Shown one piece after another: positions 33,301-45,300 of a stretch of 64,000 bases of DNA. This DNA comes from Saccopteryx bilineata. Lineage: Eukaryota; Chordata; Mammalia; Chiroptera; Emballonuridae. Both the position numbers and the translations under genes were made by a program. The stretch is from positions 1,178,001 to 1,242,000 of the forward strand of contig NC_089494.1 in the NCBI RefSeq assembly GCF_036850765.1, written 5' to 3'. Under the pieces are notes generated by a model that saw only the letters and a list, made by a program, of their open reading frames with translations, had not been told where the DNA came from and searched no databases. Within the stretch, counting starts at the first letter, position 1. Each line of letters begins with the position of its first letter.

Positions 33301-36300
33301 GAGCCCCGGGCAGCTGGGGGGGAGGCGTGGGTCCCCGAGGGGCTCCTGAGAGCCCCGGGCAGCTGGGGGAGAGGCGTGGGTCCCCGAGGGGCTCCCGAGA
33401 GCCCCGGGCAGCTGGGGGAGAGGGGTGGGTCCCCGAGGGGCTCCCGAGAGCCCCGGGCAGCTGGGAGGGCGTGGGTCCCCGAGGGGCTCCCGAGAGCCCC
33501 GGGCAGCTGGGGAGGGTGTGGGTCCCCGAGGGGCTCCCGAGAGCCCCGGGCAGCTGGGGAGGGCGTGGGTCCCCGAGGGGCTCCCGAGAGCCCCGGGCAG
33601 CTGGGGAGGGCGTGGGTCCCCGAGGGGCTCCCGAGAGCCCCGGGCAGCTGGGAGGGTGAGGGTCCCCGAGGGGCTCCCGAGAGCCCCGGGCAGCTGGGGG
33701 GGAGGCGTGGGTCCCCGAGGGGCTCCCGAGAGCCCCGGGCAGCTGGGGGGGAGGCGTGGGTCCCCGAGGGGCTCCCGAGAGCCCCGGGCAGCTGGGAGGG
33801 AGGCGTGGGTCCCCGAGGGGCTCCCGAGAGCCCCGGGCAGCTGGGGAGGGTGAGGGTCCCCGAGGGGCTCCCGAGAGCCCCGGGCAGCTGGGGAGGGTGA
33901 GGGTCCCCGAGGGGCTCCCGAGAGCCCCGGGCAGCTGGGGGGGAGGCGTGGGTCCCCGAGGGGCTCCCGAGAGCCCCGGGCAGCTGGGAGGGCGTGGGTC
34001 CCCGAGGGGCTCCCGAGAGCCCCGGGCAGCTGGGCACACCTGGGCCACCTTCCGGACCACGTCGCCGGCCACTCCCAGGCCCTGCACGAAGGCGCGCGCG
34101 GCCACGAAGGCGCGGGTGGCCCGCAGACGCAGCTCCCGCGGGGTGTCCCCGAAGGGCCGCAGCGGCTCGGCCCGCTTGCCCAGGCAGTCCAGGTAGTCGT
34201 CGGGCAGCAGCAGCTGCGGGTGCAGCTGCCGGAAGAGGCGCTCCAGCAGGCGGGCCCAGAACTCGGCCAGCGTCTCCTCCAGCTGCAGGCCGGCCCCGCG
34301 GTAGTAGAGGCGCAGCTCCGCGTACAGGTCCCGGAAGGCCTTGGCGCTCTGCGCGTACAGCTCCCCGAAGGCGCCGGGGAAGGTGTCCTGCAGCGCCCGC
34401 TCCGAGTCGTTCAGCAGGTGCTGGAAGTGATCTGGGCACAGGGACGCGGCTCTGAGGCCAGCGGGGACCCCTGCCCACCCGTCCCGTCCCCGCCCCCCAC
34501 CAGCTGTGAGGCCAGCGGGGACCCCTGCCCACCCGTCCCGCCCCCCCCGCCAGCTGTGGCAGCCTGACCAGACTTCGGGGGACTGCCCAGGACACCCACA
34601 GAGGATCCCCACACTCAGGGCGGACCCAGGAGGGCAGGGGGTGGCCGTCCACATCCCGCCCGTTCTTCCGAGAGGGGCGGGGAAGCTTGCTCTGAGGCTC
34701 GTCAGGGGCAAGCATAGTGCGGCCAACCAGATGGGGACAGGTGGGCCCCAACGAGTGGAGGTCAGTTAAAACTGGCCAGGCCTAGCAGCCATGTGGAAAT
34801 GGCCTCAGGGGTCACGGCTCCCTGGGCACCTGTGAGGCCGGCTGCTGTGGACAGGAGTCCAAAAGCCAAGACCCACGGCCCTGGGACGAAGGCCACACAG
34901 GGTCCCCGTTGGTCTCCCTGCCCCATCTGCTGCCTTCTTCTCCCACGGAGACTTGGTTCGGGGTCACTTCCTGGGGTCCCCCTGCAACTACTCCCCACAT
35001 TGTCCAGGGTCTTCTACTCTCTACCCAGGGACGGCATAACCGCCGTGCGGAGCTGGGAGCAACGGCTCGACCGTGGCAGCTGCCCTGGAGGAGTCCCCAG
35101 CTCTTCCTGCCCCCACCCCAGGGCGGGCCCGGCACTCTGCAGCCCAGCCGAGTCTCAGCCCTCACACCAAGCTCCCTGGCTCCAGGCCTCCCGGTGGCCA
35201 GCCCAAAGCGGGTCCCTGGCAGCTGCCCAGGGGAGCCCCACCCGGGCAAGGAGCCACCTTGGGCGCAGAACGGGTCCCCTGTGAGGGCCTGACGGAGCGG
35301 ATGGTTCCGCATACCCCTCAGCATGCACCTGCACCCGTACTGGGCTGCGTTCACCACAGGGCTCAGACTCCGGGGCTCCACTGCTCGAACCACTGCAAGT
35401 GGGCAGCCTTCTGCTCCTGGGACCTCAAATCCCAGCCCCCAACCTTAAAGCGCCACCCCATGCCCCCGACTCCACCCACCGGGGGAGGCCCCGCGGGCCC
35501 AGGTCCTCACTGTGTCAGTCTCCTGTGGTCCCCGAAGCCCCACTCACCATCGAAGCCGCGCAGCTGGGCCGCCAATGTGGCCTGCAGGGCACGGCTGCTG
35601 TCCAGCAGGGCGGCCTCCAGCTCGGCCCGGCTGCGGTTGGCCAGGTTCTCCTCCATGTCGCTGGTGCAGCAGGTGTAGCCCTGGGGGCAGATCCGCAGGT
35701 GCTCACCTGGGGGGGAGGGGGAGACGGCGTGAGGCTGGGGGGCCTCCACCCCACCCACTGCCCGGGGACCAGAACCCGCCTCAGGCTGGCCGGCCCCAGG
35801 GGGGGCACACACAGCTCAGGGGGGCTGCCTGGGGGAAGGCAGACGGGGCTGGGGAGGGGCAGGCCGCCCCCACCCCTTCCGTTCCAGACCCTCGGCTCCA
35901 GGCCCGCCCTGGGCAAGCCCGGTGGGGCTGGGCACAGAGCAGGGGTGCAGAGGGCCGAGCCCCAGGGCGGAATGTTGGGGTCACCCCCCCAGAGCGTCAC
36001 CATGCGCTGAGGAGGGAGGGCCATCCCCAGGGCCAGGAGCAGCTCAGGCAACATCTCACCCCAGTGCAGAGCACCTTGGGGTCCGGGGTGGGGTGTGGGG
36101 GCGGGCTCACTGGAGGCGGCTTCCAGGCCTGCCTGGTGCCCTTTGCGGGCCCAGCCCGATGGCGGAGGGCAGCCTCCGCCTCCTCCCCCAGCACCACCTA
36201 AGGCTCAAGGTTCCACTAACAGCAAGCCCTGCCCAGGTACTGTGGGTGTGGGCGGTGACAGCTCTGAGCTGGCCACAGGCACTGGCCCCCGAGGGCAACG

Positions 36301-39300
36301 GCTCCCCCAAGTCGGGAAAACGGCTGGAGGAACAAGCCGGCTGGGGGCGGAGGGGTCTGACGCGAGCCGCCTTTCTCCGCCCACCCTGCAGGCAGGTGAG
36401 CTGTTCACAGCCCCGCCCTGTCCCGGTCTCCACGGGGGCAAGGGGGCAGGCTTGGGGAGTCAGCCCCGCCCAGCGGAGAGGGGCGCCCACCCGGAGGGGC
36501 CGCCTTGCACCTCTGACGAGGTGCTGGTCCCGGTTTTATAACGGGGGTTTGAAGGGGGCGCTGGGATCCCATTTCACAGACCAGGAAACCGAGGCCAGCA
36601 GAGATTAGGTTTGGGAGCTGGGCCGCTCAGGTCCCACCCCCTCCTCACAGCCCCTGCCCAGCCCACTCCCCACAGGACCCGGTGCCACCCTGAGCCAGGC
36701 TGCAGTGGGATGCGGGCAGGGTCTGGCCAGGGCAGAGGTTGAGCGGCACCCCTGTGCACAGGGGTGGGGTGGGGTGGGGCAGACTGGGCAGAGCTCCTCA
36801 GGTCCGAGGTGGGGTACCTGCAGTTGACACCCTGGCCCAGGGCATGAGCTCGGGGGCCTGGGGGCAGGGAATGGGGGGCGGGTGTAAGTCTAGTGAGCCC
36901 ATTATCCTGAGGCCGAGTTCGTCCTAAAGAGCCTCCTGGGTGGTGGGCCTCCGCGAGGTTGTGTCTTCATCTCCCCACCCCACATGCACAGCCTGGGGGC
37001 GGCCGAGATGAGCGGTGGGCCTGGAAGAGCCACCCTGCGAGCTCGGGCAGGACACAGGGGGAGGGGAGGGCTGGGCAGGAAGGACAGCCCCCTCCCGTCC
37101 GGTCCCAGGACCCCCGGTGACCTCTGCTCTCACACCTTCCTCTTCTGCCAGGACTGCCCCCACCCACGGGGCCCAGGGTGTGTCAGGACCACCACTCCTG
37201 CCTGCAGGCCCTCGAAGCCACCCCGCCTCGGGTCAGGGCGGTCAGACAGACGGAACAGCAAGAGCCCCTGTGTGCTCACAAGACCTGAGGGGTCCCGACC
37301 CCCGAGGGTGAGTGAGGCCTCTCGGATCACCTAAGAGCCAGAGGGGCGGGGGAGGGGGGAAGATAGGGAGCCTGGCAGAGAGGAGATGCCTCCGTCCCTG
37401 TCCCCCATCTGTGTGGGGGGACAGGCACCTCCAGGCAGGGAGGGCTGGGCATGCCAGCTGCCACCCTCCCCCTCAGCTGCTGTTGCTGACTCTGATGTGC
37501 GGTTCTGGACCCTGGCCGGCATGGACAGGCATAGAGCAGGACCAGGACCCTCTCTCCGGGGGTCCCCATGGGCAGAGCAGGGCAGATACCGAGCTGTCTG
37601 TCTCCCAGGGGGTAGAATGTGGCGGTGGCATAGGGCTGTGTGCCCCCAACCAGGAGGAACCTGAGCCCCCGCCTCATGCTGACTGGGTCTCCCCACCCTA
37701 CCAGCCTCGCCCTCCAACAACAGGGGCCAGGAGAGGGCCCGGGTCGGGAGGCTTGCCTGCTGCTTGGAGCCACCACGCTCCTGCTGGGGTTGTGTGTGTG
37801 TGTGTGGGGGGGGTGAGAGGTGAGCTGTGGGGGAGGGGGCATGTCCCAGGGGAGCAGAGAGGAAGGTGCCCGCCTGGGACTTCCAGGTGACACCCTAGGC
37901 TCAGCTGGGACGGTGCTCGGGCCAGGCTGGCTGGGTCCTGGGGCAGCGGGTGGGCACAGCTCTTCAGAAGGGCCGACTGCAGGGGCGTGTGCACCCACAG
38001 GCCAGAGGGGCAGCAGCATCTTCGGCGCCCCCCCCCCCCCCCCGGTCCAGAACCGGCTTGGTGCCCTGCTGCCTGCCACCACCGCCCCCCAAGTTCCCAC
38101 TCTGAAACTGGCTCTCCATGCGGACAGCACAGAGAGGGGCTGAGCCCACAGACGTGAGGACAAAACACCAGACACGAGGGGGCACCCGGGAGGCTCTGCG
38201 GGCCCCCTGGCACCTTCAGCGCCAGCCCACCCACCGCTCACCGCTTTCAGCCGGCCCCACCCCGGCAGCCTCCCTGCTGCCTCCACCCCAGCCCTGCCTG
38301 GCCACCTGGCCCAGCCGCCCGGCGGCCTGTGCTGATCCGGCAGCCCCAGCACAGCCCCCGGCCCTCCCTCCCTCCTCGGTCACACACGGGAGTGAAGACA
38401 CGGAGCCAGAGCCCGGGCGCCGGCCTGAGGCCCCGGACAGACTGGGCCGAGGCAGCCCCCCCCCGAGCCCCCTGCAGGGCAGACACCCGGTCAGGGCTCG
38501 AGGCTCTGCATGTCCATCCCCTCTGCCCAGCCCCGGCCCAGGTCAGCCTGGGCTGTAGGTCATCTGCTGGTCTTGGGACATCAGGGTGAGCAGAGCCCGG
38601 CTCTCCAGGGCACCCCCGGGCAACGCAGAAGAAGCCTGCCCCTCCTGGTCAAGCCAAGTAGTGCTGGGGTGAGGAGTGTCCTGCCAGGAGAGGAGATGAG
38701 CTCCCCGACCCTGGAGGTGTGCAAGTCAGACTGAGGGACTTCTCCATCTGCCATTTCAAACCTGTCCACCCCCAAACTCCTACTTCTTCTCTCAACTCAA
38801 TACCTGGAGGAAGGTGAGGACCAGGTCAGGAGTCCAGTCCTGCTCCACTGCCTCACAATCCATTTTAAACCCGCCAAGCCCACCCGGTCTGCCCACCCCA
38901 CTCCCTGCCACTTGCCCCCCCCCACTGACCCTTCCCGTGACACTGAGGAGGCTCCCCCACTGGCCAGAAGCCTCCCCTCCTGTCTGCTGTCCCCCTGTGC
39001 TGGGTTCTGGACAGCTGGCTCCATCCTTCCAGAACTCTCCCTGCCCTGAGGCTTCCGGACATTTCCTTCTCAGCTGATCCCGGGTGTCTTGAGGGGCAGA
39101 GGAGGGGGCTATGGATGCATCACAGGTGTGTTCCCAAGTCCCAGACCACCCCATCCTGCTCCTCAGTTAAAGTACCTGCCCTCCCTCCCCTAACGCGGTC
39201 AGCAGCACGCTGGGGTTCAGCCCTCCTGGGGCCACGCCGGACTCCGGCTTCTCACTCACCCCAGCAGTCGGAAAAGCTCACACCCTCCTGTCACCTGCTG

Positions 39301-42300
39301 ACATGGCTCCCAGCTCTCCTACCTTAGGGCACGGGCAGATTCCAAACGGCTTCCCCATCCTGCGGCCACTCCACCAGCACAGTCACCCCAACGCTCTAGC
39401 CTGAGGCCCCCATCCCAACAGTGGTCCCCATCTCCCATGCTGGGCATGGATCCCATTGGTCCTGGCCGGCGGGGCAGCTCTGTGACTGGCGGCTGTAGAG
39501 CCCTCCCAAGGAGACTGCGGGAGGAAGATGGCGCCGTGCCAAGCCCATCTCTCCAGAAGCTTCCACGGCTCACGCGGGTGTGCAGACTGCCTGCTCAGCC
39601 ACCGTTAAAGCCACATCCCTGGTGCTCTGCACCCGCTGACCCGGCCACCCAAGCACCCTCTCTAGCTCAGTGGCCTCTCTGGACGGTGCTGAAGCAGGTG
39701 ACAGAGGGCAGGTCTGGAAAAGCCGCAGGCAGGGCTCCTGCCCACCCCTCCTCTCTGCTCCGTTCTGGACCCTACAGCAGGCCCAGGGTGCAGAATGCTT
39801 CCCCAAGCAAGAGACCCTGCTCTGGACAACTGCCCCATGCCCACTCCTGCTTCTGTACCCCACCCAGCTCTAGGGGCCGAAGGATCCTCCGGCGTGTCCA
39901 CCAGCCCACGGGGCTGGGGCACCGGACAATTGGCGGGAGGACCACTGGGCACCGCCCACTGCCCAGCTCTGTACCTTCCTTTCCCGAAATCTCTGCCCCT
40001 CTCCCAGGGTGGCCTCAGACCCACCCGTGAGAGGGCATTTCAACATCGCCCTGCCCCCCTTACTAACGACAGCGGCAGTACCCCCACCCAGCTCCCTCCC
40101 TGCCCCTCACCACCACCTCACCCACCACCCAAAGCCCCCTCCACCATTCCAGCCAAATGACAGCGTCACCAAGGAGCCCCTCTGCCGCCCGACGCCGAGC
40201 CTCCGTCACACCCTGGGACCCGAAACCGAGGGGCTCCGGCTGCGGCCGCCTCTGCGCTGTGTGCGAGGGGTCCGCCCCCCTGGCCCGCGGGTGACGGGCG
40301 CGAGGCTGCCCGGGGCTGGATCGTAGGCGGCGGAACAAAGGCCGGGTGGCCCAGGGCTGCTCCGTCGCTGCCGCCGCGGTGGGGGTTCCGGACGCCCCAG
40401 GTGCCTGTCCCTAGTCGCCGCGGGCCGGCTGGGGACGGAGGGCCGCACGCCGCGGAGCCAGAGACGGCGCGAGGGGGTCTGCAGCTGCGGCAGCGCTCCT
40501 GGCGCAGCGGGCGCGGCGGCGCGGGGCGGAGGGTGCGGGGGCTGCGGCAGGCAGGGAGGCGGCGGGGGTGCGCCTGGGGGGCTGCGGCGGGGAGGGGGAG
40601 GGGAGGGGCGGCGGGCCACGCGATTGGCGGGGAAGGGTCTGCCGCAGAGGGTGCGGCAAGCACGGGGAGGGCTGGTGGGAGAGGGGCTTGCAGGGGCTGC
40701 GGCGCGAGGGGGCGGGGAGGGTTTGCGGGAGAGGAAGGGGGGCTTGATGCAGTAAGGGGGCTGCGGCAGGCGACCCGGGAGCAGAGGAAGGGGTGGAGGG
40801 GTGGCGCGGACGCTGCGGGCATACTGGCGCAGAGGGCCGTGGGGACGGGGCAAAGGTGGGGAACCGGTGGGGAGCAGGGCTGGAGATGGGGTACAGTGAG
40901 GATGGAGAGGTCCAAGGGGTGGCCGTGGAGATGGGCGAAGGCGCTCGTGATGGGAACCAGGGCAGAGGACGGATGGGGACGCAGAGGAAGGAAGGCGAGG
41001 GCCATGGCAGGGTGAGGGTGGGGCCGAGGAGGTGGTGATGGGGCCACCGTGGCGGAGATGAGGGGTGAGGAGGGCGTGAAGGTGGCGGCGGCAGCGCGCC
41101 TGGGGATGGGGATGCGCAGCGAGCGGAGATGGAGATGGCTCTGCGGCGGAGGGTGGGCTGGGGTCCGAGCGAGATCCCCCAGCGTGGACCCCAGCTCGGC
41201 GGACGCCACCCCAGCCTTGGCTCGAAATCCCTTCCCTGCGGCGGTAGCGGCAGCTCCAGCGGTGGCGACGTTCCGAGAAATGCGCGCGACTCCGGGTGTG
41301 GATGCGGGGGGTCTGGAAGTCCAGCCCGGGAAAGGCGGAGGAGCGCTGGGCGCAGCGGAGCCGGAGCAGGTCGGGGCGCTAGGATGCCGGACCAGGACTC
41401 GGCTACCGCGACCGGGGGGCGGCACCGAAGCCGCACTGGCGCGCACGGCGAGGGCGGCTCCCCGCGGGGGCGCGCCTCCTCCCGCAGCCCCGCCCGCCGC
41501 GCTCGCGCCGCCCCCGGACCCTGCGCCCCTCCCACCATCTGCAGGGCATCGGCCCAAAGCTCCTCTCTTCCCTTAGCCCGGTGCCCACCCGGTGCCCGTG
41601 GCGGCCGAGCCCCTTCCGGATGCTGCTCTCCATCTCCGCAGGCGGGAGGACAGGTCCTCCCCCTTGTCCACCCTGTCCACCCACTGGCACAGGCTTGGGC
41701 TTCCGGCGGCGCTCAAAAGACTAGGGCCCACGCAGGGATGGTGACTAGGGTAGGGGTGGATGATGTCAAGTTTCCTTCCTGATACAGAGTGGCAGCTGAC
41801 CACCTGGGAGTCCCCTCTCCCACCGACAACGACCAGCTCCCCACTGTTGTCTGGGCACTCAAAGGTCACCATCGGTCACCTAGCATCCTCCATCTGCCCC
41901 TCCGGTCCACTGGTCTCTCACCTCCATGACCCGGGTCCCCAACCCAAGGTCCTGAGCTGCTGCCCCTAGAAAACACCAAACCTCACCTGGCCACGGCATT
42001 GCTTCCTTCGGCCCTCACCCTCCCTGGACACGGTGATGGCTACCACAAACACTCTCCACCCCCCCCTTCACTGTGCCTGCCAGGCCCACTGGAGAAAACC
42101 TTCTGCTCACCCACCGAGGCCACCATCCCCTCCGTGTCGTGGTCCTGTGTGTCCCCCGTCCCCAGGCCAGCCTGCACGTGTGGACATGGAGACACTTGCT
42201 GTCAACCCAGCTGGACACACACCTAGGACTGCAGAAGAAGGGGTTTCATGCCTGCGCCCTGGCTGCCTGGTTCCTGCTCAGGGATTCCCTGGGCAGGCCA

Positions 42301-45300
42301 CCCTGCTAGTGGGCACCAGGATTGGAGGCACTCTGGTGAGGTGGTGGCCCCAGTAAACGTGGGCCTGGTCACAGTCCTGACAGAGTGGTGGGCTCCCCGC
42401 CCTCCACTGGCCTCTCCGGGGCTGCTTCAGGGTTCAGTCATGCTGTGGTCACAGGACAAATGAAGGAGAGAGAGGGCCAGGTGTGTACCTGCTGCACCCC
42501 GGACCCCGGGTCTTGGCTGCAGGGCAGGGAGCTCTTCTCCCGGAGCCTGGTCGGGCCACACTCAGCCCTGCCCAAGCCGTGTTGTGGCGGACACCTGCCT
42601 GGGCCACCTCTACACACCCGTCTTACACAGCTCTCCCATCCAGCTTGCTCCCGGCCCCCACAGCGAGGGCCTGGGCACAGCCCAGGAGACCCCCAGGGAT
42701 GAACTGGGGCTGCCTCTCTGCCGTGTCCACAGGGGGCATCCTGCACTAGCGCGGGGGGGGGGGGAGCTCCTCGAGTCTTCACAGCCACGTTCTCCACAAA
42801 GACCCAGGGCAGGCCCCCCGCGATGCCGGACAGGCGAGGCCAGCACAGACTTCTCAGCTGGACCAGAACACAGAGAAGACCCCCGATGCCGCCACGGGAG
42901 CCCACTCGGGCGGGCCATACGCAGCCCACGCCCAGTCCGGCTGCCATACGTACTGAGGGCCGAACAGACGGCTCACCTCCGACCCAGCCGCTGACCGCAA
43001 AGCCCGACAGCCCACCTCAAGGTCACGGACTCCTCCGGCCTGGCCTGCCCGCCCTGCTGTCACCCCCACCCAGCTGGTGACTGGCTGCTTCTGCTGACAA
43101 CTCCGTCTCCTCCCCACCCCCAGCTCTGCTCTCTCTTCAGGCCCACTCACTCTCTCCTCCAGGAAGCCTCTGCAGGACCCTCCAGCCCAAAGGAAGACCT
43201 CCTGCCCCCCCCCCTGGGGTCTTCCCTGCTGTGGGAGCCTCCCCTTCCCTTCTCTGGACTCTGCCCAGCACCTGGGCCTGACCAGGGGTCAAAACCCCGA
43301 CGTTGCCGGCCTGAGTGCGGGCTCATCCAGCTTGAGAGTGGGGTCATAGACATGACCCCATCATGGTCGCTGGCTTGAGCAAGGGGTCACTGGCTCTGCT
43401 GGAGCCCCCCACCCACCCTCAAGGCACATATGAGAAAGCAATGAATGAACAACTAAGGTGCCACAACTATGAGTTGATGTTTCTCGTCTCTCTCCCTTCC
43501 TGTCTGTCTGTCCCTGCCTGTCTCTCTCTCAAAACAAAACAAAGAAGAAATTGCAAAACGTTTGCCCAATGCCGGCATTTAAGGACACAAGCAGTGACAC
43601 CAACATGGCCCCAGAGCCACAGTCCAGACCTCTTGCCTGAAGCCAGCTCAGCCCTGACCTGTGACCCCACCCCAGAGGCAGCATGACAGCCAGCAGCGTC
43701 CTGGTGTGAGGAGGGCCTTACAGGGGGGAGTTCCTGCCCCACAAGGGGGTCTCATTATCACAGACACCTGGCCAGCCCCGTGTCCGGACGGACAGAGGGC
43801 TCCCTATGTGAGGGTCTCAGCCACCTCTGGGTTTCAGAACCAAATTCTTCACAGCAGCTCCTTCTTCCCTATTCCTGACATGACAGAGGCAACCCGGGCA
43901 GCTCCCGTGGCGTGCCAGCGGTCCCTCAGCTTGGAGGGGGCAGGGGACACAGGCTGGGGTCCCTCAGCTTGGAGGGGGCAGGGGACACAGGCTGGGCAGG
44001 GGACACAGGCTGCGGTCCCTCAGCTTGGAGGGGGCAGGGGACACAGGCTGGGCAGGGGACACAGGCTGCGGTCCCTCAGCTTGGAGGGGGCAGGGGACAC
44101 AGGCTGGGCAGGGGACACAGGCTGGGGTCCCTCAGCTTGGAGGGGGCAGGGGACACAGGCTGGGCAGGGGACACAGGCTGCGGTCCTTCAGCTTGGAGGG
44201 GCAGGGGACACAGGCTGGGCAGGGGACACAGGCTGCGGTCCCTCAGCTTGGAGGGGCAGGGGACACAGGCTGCGGTCCCTCAGCTTGGAGGGGCAGGGGA
44301 CACAGGCTGCGGTCCCTCAGCTTGGAGGGGCAGGGGACACAGGCTGAGGTCCCTCAGCTTGGAGGGGGTAGGGACACAGGCTGGGCAGGGGACACAGGCT
44401 GAGGTCCCTCAGCTTGGAGGGGGCAGGGGACACAGGCTGGGCAGGGGACACAGGCTGCGGTCCCTCAGCTTGGAGGGGGCAGGGGACACAGGCTGGGCAG
44501 GGGACACAGGCTGAGGTCCCTCAGCTTGGAGGGGCAGGGGACACAGGCTGGGCAGGGGACACAGGCTGAGGTCCCTCAGCTTGGAGGGGGCAGGGGACAC
44601 AGGCTGAGGTCCCTCAGCTTGGGGGGGCAGGGGACACAGGCTGGGCACAGCTGAAGCGCCCTGGCCTCTCCCACGGGTCCCAGTCCCGGGGAATTCCTGG
44701 GCCAGCGGGCAGACACCTCCCAGCTCCTCCGAGCATGTTGCAGACTGCCCGCCCCCGCCACTGACTCAGCGTGGCCGCCCCAGGCGGGGGCCATCTCCAG
44801 CTGGCACTCAGCTCACAGGTGTGCGGCCCTGCAGGGAGCCCAGCCCTGCAGGCACAAGGAGGGGGGGCAGGGCGGGCACTGCAGGGGCAGGACAGGGCAG
44901 GACAGGGCAGGACACGGCTGGATGCGATTTTCAGAAGAAAAACAAACAAAACAGAAACGAGGCATGACTTTGTAGTGTAAAAGGAATTGGTCCCAAGGAA
45001 CTGGAAGCGGGGAGCTGGACAGAACCTTGCACACCCCCGCTCCCCAGTCACCGGAGCCACAGGGTGGACACTTGCGTCCACTGAGGGCCGAAATGGGTCA
45101 ACAAAATGCGGCCTAGACACACAACGGAAACCGTTTAGCAACAGGAGCTGAGCCCCCCCCCCCCACTACGACGTAGCCTGATAAATCTCTGAAACGTTGA
45201 GCCCACGGAAGGGACGCCAAACACCGTGAACGCCCCTTCACTGAGGTCCTGCCTGTGGTCAGACCCATAGGACAGGCAGAGACAGGGTGGGTGCCAGGGG

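Noticed and set aside
33096..34751. Second long minus frame (551 codons) parallel to GPC1 exon 3
   Set aside because: It is out of frame with the GPC1 coding sequence; only the exon 3 frame matches glypican.
40166..41557. Minus-strand frame of 463 codons
   Set aside because: It is Ala/Pro/Arg-rich and coincides with the CpG island; other frames there are open too. No recognisable domain.
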